Positions 7,409-15,084 of a DNA stretch of 38,814 bases are shown in pieces; within the stretch, counting starts at the first letter, position 1, and each line of letters opens with the position of its first letter. The DNA comes from Tepidamorphus sp. GTDB lineage: Bacteria > Pseudomonadota > Alphaproteobacteria > Rhizobiales > Tepidamorphaceae. Location of the stretch: NCBI GenBank assembly GCA_028280885.1, contig JANQKY010000063.1, forward strand, positions 1-38,814, read 5' to 3'. The notes below the pieces were generated by a model. That model was not told the DNA's origin and ran no database searches. It worked only from the letters and a program-made list of their open reading frames with translations. The position numbers and the translations under genes are program-made.

Positions 7409-7869
7409 TGGTCATGCCCGAAAACGCCGCGCCGACACCGCAAGCACTGGCCGGACGTGCCCGGACCTGCCTTCAGCGGATCGCGGCGCGGGGCGAGCCG
7501 ATCACCTACAAGGCGCTCGCCCAGGCTCTGGAGCTTCAGCCGCCGAACACCATCCATCAGGTCACGGAAGCGCTTGAATGGCTGATGCGGGAAGACGCGG
7601 CCAACGGACACCCCTTCATCGCGGCGCTCGTCATCAGCCGCGCCCGCGGCGGATTGCCGGCGCCCGGCTTTTTCGACATCGCCAAGGCGCTGGGGCATTT
7701 CGACGGCGATCCGTCGGGCTTCGACGCGGCGGCGTCTTACGGTGCCATGTTCGATGCAGCAATCGCATTCTGGGGCGTGACCGGCCTTCCCGAACCAGGA
7801 GCATCCCATCATGTTCAAACAAACCAAAGGAACGCCGAAAGACGGCAGCGAGACCATGCTGCGAGGTGA
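7405..7869 (+). CDS. Unrecognised protein, possible winged-helix
   Basis: A 154-residue protein of unknown function. Residues 15-60 (AGRARTCLQRIAARGEPITYKALAQALELQ...) read like a small winged-helix or helix-turn-helix domain: helix, 'EPITYKALAQAL', then a longer helix. Next comes IAALVISRARGGLPAPGFFDIAKALG, a motif I associate with hypothetical proteins but not with a named family. The last 20 or so residues (rich in Gln, Arg, His) look out of frame compared with the rest, and a new start with a good RBS lies in the other frame there, so the natural end may have been near 7810. It overlaps the gene before by the ATGA junction. Confidence 0.6.
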   Translation: MMVMPENAAPTPQALAGRARTCLQRIAARGEPITYKALAQALELQPPNTIHQVTEALEWLMREDAANGHPFIAALVISRARGGLPAPGFFDIAKALGHFDGDPSGFDAAASYGAMFDAAIAFWGVTGLPEPGASHHVQTNQRNAERRQRDHAAR

Positions 7870-7903
7870 CATCCTTTCCATTATCGAAGCGCGGCCGGCA
7901 TGA
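7811..7903 (+). CDS. 30-codon ORF, possible truncated HTH protein
   Basis: A short frame (MFKQTKGTPKDGSET... ending SIIEARPA) with AGGAG about nine bases before the ATG. It overlaps the end of the preceding gene, and its TGA overlaps the ATG of the next small ORF. The composition looks coding, and the ending resembles the first helix of a helix-turn-helix protein cut short, but this is a guess. It could be a true micro-protein. Confidence 0.35.
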   Translation: MFKQTKGTPKDGSETMLRGDILSIIEARPA

Positions 7904-8112
7904 CACCGAAGCGATGTGAATCCGTCTCTCGAGGCCAGCACGGACCGGAGGCGAATCCTTGGGCGACGTTCACCAGGGCTGAACTTGAGGCGAAGCTCGG
8001 CGAGCTTCGCAAGCTGATCGACAGCGGCATGCTGACCGACCGGTCGCTGGAACATCAGCTTACGGAAGTCGGCATCATCGAGAACGAGTTGGCTGGGCGC
8101 AATGGCCCGTGA
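7900..8112 (+). CDS. Small 70-residue protein, helical
   Basis: The second half (FTRAELEAKLGELRKLIDSG and LTDRSLEHQLTEVGIIENEL) reads as two charged amphipathic helices, like a small coiled-coil protein. The first 20 residues look less protein-like. The ATG overlaps the preceding micro-ORF stop (ATGA), and its stop lies eight bases inside the zinc-protein gene, so it fits the operon. No family recognised. Confidence 0.45.
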   Translation: MTPKRCESVSRGQHGPEANPWATFTRAELEAKLGELRKLIDSGMLTDRSLEHQLTEVGIIENELAGRNGP

Positions 8113-8350
8113 AAACCATGCAAAGTTCAAGAACGACCAAGGCGTTTCGGAGATTCGCATCGGCGCGAAGGAGTTCAAGTGCGCCGGCGCCTCCGCGCCG
8201 CAGGACCACCCGCACGTCTATCTCGACATGGGGAAGGACGACACGATCCTCTGTCCCTACTGCGCGACATTGTTCCGCTACGACGAACGCCTTGGTCCGC
8301 GCGAGGCCGATCCACCGGATTGCGTATTCGTGGATGCGAACAGTTACTGA
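8102..8350 (+). CDS. NDUFS6-like CHCC zinc-finger protein
   Basis: An 82-residue zinc protein of the zf-CHCC type. Ligands expected from the family are Cys27, His36 (or His38), Cys51 and Cys54, in KEFKCAGASAPQDHPHVYLD and ILCPYCATLFRYD. This domain is the bacterial counterpart of mitochondrial complex I subunit NDUFS6, which helps assemble an Fe-S-containing part of complex I. In alphaproteobacteria it is usually encoded away from small regulator clusters, so its place here is unusual. It starts inside the end of the preceding ORF. An additional Cys74 follows. Confidence 0.8.
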   Translation: MARENHAKFKNDQGVSEIRIGAKEFKCAGASAPQDHPHVYLDMGKDDTILCPYCATLFRYDERLGPREADPPDCVFVDANSY

Positions 8351-8383
8351 ACGAGCGATCCCGGAAACGCTTGGTGTCGGCGC

Positions 8384-8731
8384 ATGAGCGGGGCGGACCA
8401 GATGCAGCAAGCAAGTCACGATATCGGCGTTCATCAACTCGCCGAAATGCGAAACGAAGGAACTCCCCACCTCGTGCTCGATATTCGGGAACCGGAAGAA
8501 CTGGCGGTGTGCATAATCGATGGCAGCGTCACCATTTCCATGCAGCAGGTTCCAAATGAGCTCGAGGGGCTGCCCCGCGAGACCCCGCTCATCATTGTCT
8601 GTCATCACGGCATGCGCAGCGCCATGGTGACGGAGTTTCTTCGCAGGAACGGATTTGACAACGCCTGGAACCTGGCCGGCGGGATCGACGCATGGTCGCG
8701 CCATATAGAACCGGATATGCCCCGCTATTGA
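8384..8731 (+). CDS. Single-domain rhodanese-like sulfurtransferase
   Basis: A 115-residue rhodanese homology domain. VLDIREPEEL (31-40) is the conserved first motif, and VCHHGMRS (72-79) supplies the catalytic Cys73 and active-site loop. NLAGGIDAWS near the C terminus is the usual closing motif. No signal peptide. Such proteins move sulfane sulfur or bind persulfide. As the last gene of the cluster, it suggests a sulfur or redox theme shared with the Cys-rich regulator and zinc protein, which is an inference. The RBS is weak. The start at 8384 is the first ATG in frame with the domain. Confidence 0.85.
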   Translation: MSGADQMQQASHDIGVHQLAEMRNEGTPHLVLDIREPEELAVCIIDGSVTISMQQVPNELEGLPRETPLIIVCHHGMRSAMVTEFLRRNGFDNAWNLAGGIDAWSRHIEPDMPRY

Positions 8732-8744
8732 GGAAGATGGATAT

Positions 8745-9067
8745 GAACCCTGTGAGTGGTTGCATACCGATAGGCACAGTGCGTTTTCAACTCTGCGGTC
8801 GTCACCGACCACGCCCCGCGTTGCATGATGGCCTGCGCGGCGCTGGAATCGACCTGTGAACCGCCAATCATCATCGCCTCCGAGCGGCTGTTCCAGAAGC
8901 GTGGCCGACCCAGCGCCATCCGAAGCGACGATGGCCTGCCTCTCGGCTCACCCGACGGCCTCCTCAATCTCACAAAGCTCCCCGTCCGGTGTCTGAGGTT
9001 CGACGCCGCCATCGAGAGGATCGAACCCGAAGGCCCCATCAGAACGGCAGCCACGAGCGCATGCTAA
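8745..9067 (+). mobile_element. IS481-type transposase fragment, frameshifted
   Basis: Pieces of a DDE integrase-type transposase in two or three frames. AVVTDHAPRCMMACAALEST then RLFQKRGRPSAIRSDDG match the IS481-type core, and the SDDG aspartate is one of the DDE acids. LLNLTKL and IERIEP follow, then PHQNGSHERM appears only in another frame. The front part (EWLHTDRH) is also out of frame. N- and C-terminal thirds are missing and no terminal repeats were found. It lies between the rhodanese gene and tRNA-Met, a likely integration or deletion endpoint. Confidence 0.75.
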
Positions 9068-9080
9068 GCATCTGGATTGG

Positions 9081-9157
9081 TGGTAGCGGAGGAGGGACTT
9101 GAACCCCCGACACGCGGATTATGATTCCGCTGCTCTAACCAACTGAGCTACTCCGCC
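9081..9157 (-). tRNA. tRNA-Met(CAT), elongator type
   Basis: Complete 77-base cloverleaf on the minus strand. Acceptor GGCGGAG pairs with CTCCGCT (first pair G-U), followed by ACCA encoded in the DNA. The D arm has AGCTCAGTTGGTTAGAGC, the anticodon stem GCGGA/TCCGC encloses ATCATAA with anticodon CAT, and the T arm contains GGTTCAAGTCC. The sequence resembles known alphaproteobacterial elongator methionine tRNAs rather than the initiator, which has a different acceptor end. Confidence 0.95.
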
Positions 9158-9237
9158 CCAAGGGCCGACGCGATTTGAGGTGTCGCGTCAGGATCGGCCC
9201 GACTGTGGCGCTGAGCGCCCGGGCGACCGTGCCGGCG

Positions 9238-9266
9238 ATATAAGGAGGGGGACTTGAGCGTGTCAA
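9238..9266 (-). promoter_or_regulatory. Promoter of tRNA-Met
   Basis: On the minus strand TTGACA (9266-9261), a 17-bp spacer, then TTATAT (9243-9238). This is a near-consensus sigma-70 promoter about 80 bases before the tRNA. It lies between the mnmA stop and the tRNA, so the tRNA need not depend on mnmA transcription. Confidence 0.75.
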
Positions 9267-9350
9267 GCGGGGAAGACGTTTAAGTTCCAGTCGGGCGTCA
9301 AACCGGCCAGACCCCGCCGGCACGGACACATCCCCCCGTGGGATGCGCCC

Positions 9351-10568
9351 CTATTCGGCGGCCAGCGTCGCAGCGGCCGCCGTGTCGTGCAGACCGGCGG
9401 CGAATTCGTCGGCCGGGCGCGCCGCGTCGATCCAGCCGCCGCCCAGGACACGGCTCTGATCGGTATCGCTTTCATAGAGCACGCAGGCCTGCCCGGGCGA
9501 AACACCATACTCGCCGTCGAGCAATTCGACCTCGAGACCGGCCTCACCGGCGATCAGACGCGCCGGCTGCGGCGGCCGGGTGGAGCGGACCTTGGCGTGG
9601 ACATCCAGAGGGCCGGTGTGCTGCGGGTGTGCAGGCAGCGGCCCGTCGCCGACCCAGTTGACCTCGCGCAGGGAAACGAAGCGGGTCGACAGCGCCTCGC
9701 GCGGGCCGACCACGACGCGCCGCGCCTCGGCGTCCAGATCGACCACATAGAGCGGCTCGCCGATGGCGACGCCAATGCCGCGGCGCTGGCCGACGGTGAA
9801 GTGGATGATGCCCTCGTGTCGGCCGAGCACGCGCCCGTCGAGATGAACGATGTCGCCCGGCTCCGCGGCGCCGGGGCGCAGCCGCTCGATCACCTGGGCA
9901 TAGCTGCCCGTGGGCACGAAGCAGATATCCTGGCTGTCGGACTTCTCGGAGACCGACAGGCCGTATTTGCGGGCAAGCGCGCGGGTCTCCTGCTTGGTCA
10001 TGTCGCCAAGCGGAAAACGCAGGAAATCGATCTGCTCCTGCGTGGTGGCGAACAGGAAATAGCTCTGGTCGCGCTCGGGATCGCGGGCCCGGTAAAGGGC
10101 GCGATGCCCGTTTGCGCCGGAGATCGAGCGGCTCGCCACATAGTGGCCGGTCGCCAGCGCGTCGGCGCCGAGATCGCGCGCGGTCTGAAGCAGGTCCTTG
10201 AACTTGACCTGCTGGTTGCAGGCGATGCAGGGAACCGGCGTCTCGCCGGCCAGATAGCTGTCGGCGAAGGCGTCGATCACGGCCTCGCGGAAGCGCGATT
10301 CATAGTCGAGGACATAGTGGGGAATGCCCAGGTCCTCGGCGACCCGGCGGGCATCATAGATATCCTGGCCCGCGCAGCAGGCGCCGGCGCGATGGGTCGC
10401 CTCGCCATGGTCGTAGAGCTGCAGCGTCATGCCGATGACATCGTAGCCCTGATCCTTCAACAGGGCCGCGACAACGGAGGAATCGACGCCGCCGGACATG
10501 GCGACGACCACCCGCGTGTCGCCGGGCGCCCCGGGCAGATCCAAGCTGTTGAGCGTCGTTTTCGTCAT
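9351..10568 (-). CDS. mnmA: tRNA-specific 2-thiouridylase MnmA
   Basis: A 405-residue enzyme that puts sulfur on U34 of tRNAs for Lys, Glu and Gln. The ATP PP-loop MSGGVDSS is at 24-31. Catalytic cysteines of the family fit Cys117 (IACNQQVKF) and Cys216 (SQDICFVP). The tRNA-contact and barrel domains follow ([20 protein letters not shown]). Length is slightly above the usual 360-390, with a short Ala-rich tail. It is divergent from fliK. A tRNA-Glu, one of its substrate classes, is encoded far downstream in the window, though that isoacceptor has anticodon CTC. Confidence 0.95.
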   Translation of the reverse strand: MTKTTLNSLDLPGAPGDTRVVVAMSGGVDSSVVAALLKDQGYDVIGMTLQLYDHGEATHRAGACCAGQDIYDARRVAEDLGIPHYVLDYESRFREAVIDAFADSYLAGETPVPCIACNQQVKFKDLLQTARDLGADALATGHYVASRSISGANGHRALYRARDPERDQSYFLFATTQEQIDFLRFPLGDMTKQETRALARKYGLSVSEKSDSQDICFVPTGSYAQVIERLRPGAAEPGDIVHLDGRVLGRHEGIIHFTVGQRRGIGVAIGEPLYVVDLDAEARRVVVGPREALSTRFVSLREVNWVGDGPLPAHPQHTGPLDVHAKVRSTRPPQPARLIAGEAGLEVELLDGEYGVSPGQACVLYESDTDQSRVLGGGWIDAARPADEFAAGLHDTAAAATLAAE

Positions 10569-10795
10569 GATCGTCAGATGTCAGGGACCGGACAGGGTCT
10601 CCGTCCGGTCGGCCAAACGGCCTGCGCTTCAGCCAATGATAGGCACGCAAACACCGCATTCAAGGCCCCTGTCAAGCCTGGCGTCCCCGCGCGCACCCGG
10701 CAATTGCGTCCGCAAACCGGCAAAATCTGCCGCTTGACGCTTTCCCCAGCGCGCCAGCCTTCGGGTAAGGCGCTGTTTTCAAAGGGGTTTCGAAT

Positions 10796-10811
10796 TGGCC
10801 CGGAACTTGCG
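10796..10811 (+). promoter_or_regulatory. Candidate sigma-54 promoter of fliK-flgD
   Basis: TTGGCCCGGAACTTGC shows the -24 GG and -12 GC elements with exactly ten bases between, and TTGC at the -12 side. It lies about 95 bases before the fliK ATG. FlbD, a sigma-54 activator, is encoded in the same window, and hook genes are commonly its targets. No FlbD binding site was identified with confidence. Confidence 0.55.
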
Positions 10812-10904
10812 ACAGCCTCGGCAAGCGGCGCGTGGTGCGCCTTGACGAAACTTGACCCGAGCGAAACCGGACCTGATCGACAACGGGCGCGATCGAAAGC
10901 GGAC

Positions 10905-13445
10905 ATGACGGACACCCTTTTCTCTGCACTGGCTCTCAAGACCGCACCGCCGTCATCGGGGGACGGCGGACCGGGTGCGTGGGGCCGGCCCGGGCTCGGG
11001 GGCCGGGCCGGGCCTGCCTCGCCTTTCGGTGCCCTGCCTTTCGGGGCCTCGCCCTTCGGCGTCGATCGGATCGGACCGACGGGATCCGCCGGCGGAAATC
11101 CGGCAGGCGGGCCGGCGACGCAGACCGGCTGGCCGGATTTCCGGTCGCTGCTCGGTCAGGTGGCGTCCGATGGACAGGACATAGCCGGACAGGGTGCGAG
11201 TGGGCAGGGTGTAACGTCGCCCGCCCCGTCTGGTTCCACCCAGTCTGGTTCCACCCAGTCTGGCCCTATCCGATCTGGTCCCACCCAGTCTGGCTCCACC
11301 CCGGCCGGTCCTGCTCCGTCCGGCCCCACCCCATCTGGCCGGACAGGGGTATCCGGCGGGCCCGTGGCAGCAGCGATCGCGACGATGGCGGCCGCCGCGT
11401 CGCGCGAACCCGCGCGCGCGCAACCGGCACAGGGTCCCTCCGACGGCACCGTGAGGACCGGACAAGACGCGGTCCTTGCGAGCGGACAGGATACGATTGG
11501 AACCGGACCGGCCGGAAGCGCGAGCGCCCCGGCACCGACCCCTAATCCAGCGCCTTTCGCCGACACCGACGGATCGCCGCAGACGGGGCCGACCCGGGCA
11601 TCGATGGCGGCATCGCCCCTCACCGGAGCGCAGTCCGTCGCCGACCCGGCGGAACACGCGGGAGTATCGACGGAGAAAAGCGCGGCAAGCCCGACACGCC
11701 CCGTCGACAATGACGGACAGCCGACCGGCAATTCGGCCGTGGCGGATCGGGCAACACCGGCTGCCGCTGACGGATCGAGCCCGACCGCCTCCGCACCGCG
11801 CGCCGGGGATGGATCACAGGCCAGCGCGACACAGGGTTCGGCTCAGTCCATTGACGGGGCCGCAACCGGCGCGGCGCCGGCCAATCAAACGGTGGCCGGC
11901 CCCGCCGATGCGAACCCGGCCCGTGCCGACGCGGCGCCGCGTGATGATCGGCCGCAGACCGCGGTGACGGCCGCGCCCCGGCCCGGCAGCGGCGCGGGTG
12001 TTTCCGATACCGCCGAAGCCGGCGGCAAGACGGTTGCCACAACCGTTGCGAACGCGACGGCCGGCAACGCGCCGATCGACCAACCGCAGGCGGCCGAGTT
12101 GCACAATGGCGGATCGCAGCCCGCAGCGGCGGCGAAACCGGCCGGCCCCGACGCGCCGGCCACGGCCGCCCCCAAGACACAGGCAGCCGCTTCCACCACC
12201 GGCGACCGGGCCGCGCCGCAACAGGCGGGCGGACCGGCATCGGCTCCGGCCGAGGCTGCAGAACCGACACCGATCGCACCTGCAGCGCAGCGCGCCGCAC
12301 CGCAGGGCAACACGGCGCCATCCATGGCCGCAGCCGCCTCTGTACCCGCGCCGGGCCCGGTCGTTCCGACACCGCGCCCGGCGCTGCCGGGACTGTCCGG
12401 GCGAACGCTGGAGCGGGTCCTGTCCTCCGCCGGACACAACGCAACCCCGGCCCCCGCCGCACAGGCTTCGACACCGACCGCGGCCTTTGCGGCCCTGTCC
12501 AATGAAGCGCCCGCGCCGAACGGGCAGACACCCGCGCCGGCAGCACCGACTGACCGGCTTGCGGCCGGAGATACGGCGCCGCATCGTCCGGCCACCCCGG
12601 CGCAGCCATCGGCGAGCGACCGGCTGGCGCCCGCCCACCCCGCCCGCACCGACGCAGCGCCCGTTGCCATGCCGACCGGCAAACCGCTGATCCATGCCGA
12701 TCGCGTCGCATCGCGGACGTCGGGTATCGAGCGCCTGATGGAAGCGGCATCGCGGCCTGCCGGCGCCCCGTCCACCGGTGCCTTGGCCACCGGTGCCTTG
12801 GCCACCGGTGTCGCGGCGACCGGCCTGACCTCCGCCGGCTTGACCGCCGCGAGCGCCCTTGCCGGCTATGGCGAAGCCGCGATGTTCGCCGCCGAAGCGG
12901 CAAACCCGCAATACTCCGCCTCCGGCATGCCGTTGGGCGGCATGCCCCATGGTGGTGGCGCAGCGGCCACCGCGGCTTCGGCGTCGCTGCTGCCGATGGC
13001 GGCGCGGCCGGATATCGCCTCGATCTCGATGCGCATCGCCCAATCGGCCCGCGACGGCAAGCAGCAGTTCGAGATCGCCCTTGATCCGCCGGAGCTCGGG
13101 CGGGTCGACGTGAAGCTCGAATTCGGCCGCGACGGCCGGGTGACGACCCACCTGATGGTCGAGCGCAGCGATACGCTCGATGCGCTCTTGCGCGATTCCC
13201 GCGGCCTGGAGCGGGCGCTGCAGAACCAGGGCCTGAAGCTCGACGAGGGCGGCCTGCAATATCACCTGCGCGACCAGTCGGCCTTTGCCCAGCACCGCGA
13301 CGGCCAGACGCCTGACGGACAGGCCCGGGACGGGCAGTCCGGCCCGGACGGCCGGGGCGATGACGCGCGGGCCGGACCCGAACCCGCCGATGCCGCCGCC
13401 TCGAGACGGGCCGTTGCCCTGCGCGGCCTCGACCTGACGATATAG
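10905..13445 (+). CDS. fliK: Flagellar hook-length control protein FliK
   Basis: An 846-residue protein, long for FliK. Residues 1-700 are a low-complexity stretch rich in Ala, Pro, Gly, Thr and Ser, fitting the disordered ruler part. The conserved C-terminal hook domain covers about residues 706-790: ISMRIAQSARDGKQQFEIAL, LDPPELGRVDVKLEF, then LRDSRGLERALQNQGL. FliK measures hook length and switches export from hook to filament. The frame is open far upstream of the ATG only because GC-rich DNA has few stops. I chose ATG 10905 because it is downstream of the sigma-54 site, and its RBS is weak. Ten bases separate it from flgD. Two pentapeptide repeat tracts lie inside. Confidence 0.88.
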   Translation: MTDTLFSALALKTAPPSSGDGGPGAWGRPGLGGRAGPASPFGALPFGASPFGVDRIGPTGSAGGNPAGGPATQTGWPDFRSLLGQVASDGQDIAGQGASGQGVTSPAPSGSTQSGSTQSGPIRSGPTQSGSTPAGPAPSGPTPSGRTGVSGGPVAAAIATMAAAASREPARAQPAQGPSDGTVRTGQDAVLASGQDTIGTGPAGSASAPAPTPNPAPFADTDGSPQTGPTRASMAASPLTGAQSVADPAEHAGVSTEKSAASPTRPVDNDGQPTGNSAVADRATPAAADGSSPTASAPRAGDGSQASATQGSAQSIDGAATGAAPANQTVAGPADANPARADAAPRDDRPQTAVTAAPRPGSGAGVSDTAEAGGKTVATTVANATAGNAPIDQPQAAELHNGGSQPAAAAKPAGPDAPATAAPKTQAAASTTGDRAAPQQAGGPASAPAEAAEPTPIAPAAQRAAPQGNTAPSMAAAASVPAPGPVVPTPRPALPGLSGRTLERVLSSAGHNATPAPAAQASTPTAAFAALSNEAPAPNGQTPAPAAPTDRLAAGDTAPHRPATPAQPSASDRLAPAHPARTDAAPVAMPTGKPLIHADRVASRTSGIERLMEAASRPAGAPSTGALATGALATGVAATGLTSAGLTAASALAGYGEAAMFAAEAANPQYSASGMPLGGMPHGGGAAATAASASLLPMAARPDIASISMRIAQSARDGKQQFEIALDPPELGRVDVKLEFGRDGRVTTHLMVERSDTLDALLRDSRGLERALQNQGLKLDEGGLQYHLRDQSAFAQHRDGQTPDGQARDGQSGPDGRGDDARAGPEPADAAASRRAVALRGLDLTI
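11229..11333 (+). repeat. 15-bp tandem repeat within fliK
   Basis: Seven units of 15 bp, the first two identical (TCTGGTTCCACCCAG), encoding SGSTQ-type pentapeptides (SGSTQ, SGSTQ, SGPIR, SGPTQ, SGSTP, AGPAP, SGPTP). Units stay in frame, so slippage would change only ruler length. Divergence among units increases to the right. Confidence 0.85.
12773..12847 (+). repeat. Second 15-bp tandem repeat in fliK
   Basis: Five 15-bp units. The first two are ACCGGTGCCTTGGCC and identical; the later ones are diverged. They encode TGALA, TGALA, TGVAA, TGLTS and AGLTA. The tract lies just before the conserved C-terminal domain. Confidence 0.8.
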
Positions 13446-13455
13446 GAGCTCCGAC

Positions 13456-14112
13456 ATGGCTCTCGACGCCATCTCAAACGTCACCTCGCTCGGCCGCGCC
13501 ACGGCCGACCGGGGCATGATCGCCGAGGACTTCGATACGTTCCTGCAGCTCCTGACGACGCAGCTGCAGAACCAGAACCCGCTCGATCCGCTCGACACCA
13601 ACCAGTTCACCCAGCAGCTCGTGCAGTTCTCCGAGGTCGAGCAATCGATCAAGGCCAACGAGAACCTGGAATCGCTGCTCGAGATTTCCGCCGCCAATAT
13701 CGCCACGGCGGCGACCAGCTTCATCGGCAAGAAGGTGATGATCCAGTCGACGACGACGGATCTGACCGACGGCAAGGCGAAATGGGACTTCATCGCCGGC
13801 AGCGGCGCGACGACGGCCACCTTCACCGTGCGCAACGAAGCCGGCGATGTCGTCTGGAGCGAGGACAAGAGCATCGAACACGGCCGCGACACCTTCAAGT
13901 GGAACGGCTTCGACAAGGACGGCAACCAGCTCGGCGACGGCCGTTATTCGCTGACAATCGACGCCAAGGACGCCGACGGCGAAGCGGTGGCGACCGCCGT
14001 CGAGGTCTCGGTGATGATCGACGGTGTCGACTTCAGCGGCGTCGAGCCGGTGCTGCTGGTGGGCGACGAGGGCGTTCCGCTCAGCCATGTAACGGCTGTG
14101 CTCGGAGCGTGA
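13456..14112 (+). CDS. flgD: Flagellar hook assembly scaffold FlgD
   Basis: A 218-residue FlgD, the rod-tip cap that permits hook subunit addition. The N-terminal signature is FDTFLQLLTTQLQNQNPLDP (about 27-46) and TNQFTQQLVQFSEVEQSIKA. The C-terminal half has the FlgD Ig-like and tudor-like region (FKWNGFDKDGNQLGDGRYSL). GGAG is ten bases before the ATG, and it is ten bases after fliK, so the two are one transcript. Length is usual for the family. Confidence 0.95.
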   Translation: MALDAISNVTSLGRATADRGMIAEDFDTFLQLLTTQLQNQNPLDPLDTNQFTQQLVQFSEVEQSIKANENLESLLEISAANIATAATSFIGKKVMIQSTTTDLTDGKAKWDFIAGSGATTATFTVRNEAGDVVWSEDKSIEHGRDTFKWNGFDKDGNQLGDGRYSLTIDAKDADGEAVATAVEVSVMIDGVDFSGVEPVLLVGDEGVPLSHVTAVLGA

Positions 14113-14157
14113 CACCGGCGCCGGATCTTAATCTTTCTGTTTCAATTTGAGCCCTGC

Positions 14158-14207
14158 TTAAGGAGATTGTTAAGAAAGTCGCGCGGATTGCCTTAGCCAA
14201 ATTTTAA
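14158..14207 (+). promoter_or_regulatory. CtrA-like sites upstream of sciP
   Basis: TTAG-N7-TTAA at 14193-14207 is one base from the CtrA consensus TTAA-N7-TTAA. A second pair, TTAA-N8-TTAA at 14158-14173, has one base too many between halves. Both lie 55-105 bases before sciP in an AT-richer stretch. SciP works with CtrA in Caulobacter, so feedback is plausible. Confidence 0.45.
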
Positions 14208-14261
14208 GTCGCGCCGACTAGATTGCGTTTCGTGTTGGTCAGTTGAGTATGTGAGTTAGTG

Positions 14262-14537
14262 ATGACCGATCATTACCGCCCGCGGGCGAAGTACGTCATT
14301 GGACCGGACGGCAGTCCCCTTACCGTTGCCGATCTGCCGCCGAAAAATACCAAGCGCTGGGTCATCCGGCGCAAGGCGGAAGTCGTTGCCGCGGTGCGCG
14401 GCGGGCTGCTCAGTCTCGAGGAGGCCTGCGACCGCTATACCTTGACCGTCGAAGAGTTTCTGAGCTGGCAGCATTCGATCGATCGCCACGGCCTGCCTGG
14501 CCTTCGCGCGACGCGCGTCCAGCAATACCGGCAATAG
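14262..14537 (+). CDS. sciP: SciP/DUF1153 regulator of CtrA targets
   Basis: A 91-residue protein matching the DUF1153 family throughout: YVIGPDGSPLTVADLPP, TKRWVIRRKAEVVAAVRGGL, LSLEEACDRYTLTVEEFLSW and the final GLPGLRATRVQQYR. In Caulobacter SciP (about 93 residues) binds CtrA and represses CtrA-activated promoters, many of them flagellar. The winged-helix-like fold contacts GATTC-type sites. It lies alone between flgD and the fliF operon, with a GTG just before the ATG at 14262. Confidence 0.9.
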   Translation: MTDHYRPRAKYVIGPDGSPLTVADLPPKNTKRWVIRRKAEVVAAVRGGLLSLEEACDRYTLTVEEFLSWQHSIDRHGLPGLRATRVQQYRQ

Positions 14538-14669
14538 GCCGGCCGCCAAGGCCCCTGTCAGCCACCCTCCCGTTTCAAACCGTAGACGTCACGACGCCGG
14601 CCCTCCCGCCGGCGTTTGGCGTTGCCGGGGTCATTGCCCTTCCGGCCGCTTCCCGCACGTTCCGGCCAA

Positions 14670-14830
14670 ACCCTGCTACTGCCCGGTTCAGCGGGGACGG
14701 GCTCTTATTTTTCAGCCTCGCCACCCCCTCGGAGGTCATGCCCGGACGTGTTCCGGGATCCATGACCACCGCCGTCAGAATGGACGCAAGCGACTGTGTT
14801 CATAGATTGCCGGGACAAGCCCGGCAATGA
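14670..14830 (-). repeat. REP-like block, copy 1
   Basis: The gap between sciP and fliF (about 700 bases) has no convincing gene. It holds two palindromes: GTCATGCCCGGA/TTCCGGGATCCATGAC at 14735-14766 and ATTGCCGGG/CCCGGCAAT at 14806-14828. Sequence from about 14670 to 14740, read on the minus strand, matches 26610-26685 read on the plus strand over roughly 75 bp (CCGAGGGGGTGGC, GAGGCTGAAA, CCCGCTGAACCG). It is a dispersed extragenic repeat family. Confidence 0.75.
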
Positions 14831-15069
14831 CACGAAGAGGGAGTGGCGGGCGATACCAAGACACCGCTTCCATCGAGGAAAACAGAGTCGATGACGGCTG
14901 AGCGTGTGGCCGGGCCGAAAACCGAAGCGCGTTCCCGCCAAACCATGCAATTTTTGCCGGAATCCCATGCCGCAACGTCACTCTCTAAGCAAATCGTAAC
15001 GCTTTCCAGCCCTTTTCGCCGGCCGGCTGTCCCAACCTGACCCGGCCCGCGCGGATTTCCGTGGCGGCG

Positions 15070-15084
15070 TTAACATCTTGTTTA
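15070..15084 (+). promoter_or_regulatory. CtrA-like box upstream of fliF
   Basis: TTAACATCTTGTTTA is TTAA-N7-TTTA, one mismatch from the CtrA consensus, about 150 bases before fliF. In Caulobacter the equivalent fliF operon is a CtrA target, which supports the reading. Confidence 0.4.

Noticed and set aside
9387..10904. Upstream extension of the fliK frame across mnmA
   Set aside because: Antisense to mnmA and separated from fliK proper by the promoter region.
11229..11333. CRISPR array
   Set aside because: Repeats are adjacent 15-mers in coding frame without unique spacers.
11814..13925. Long minus-strand open frame of about 700 codons across fliK and flgD
   Set aside because: High GC leaves stops rare. 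It overlaps real genes, lies opposite a conserved FliK hook domain, and has no recognisable domain.
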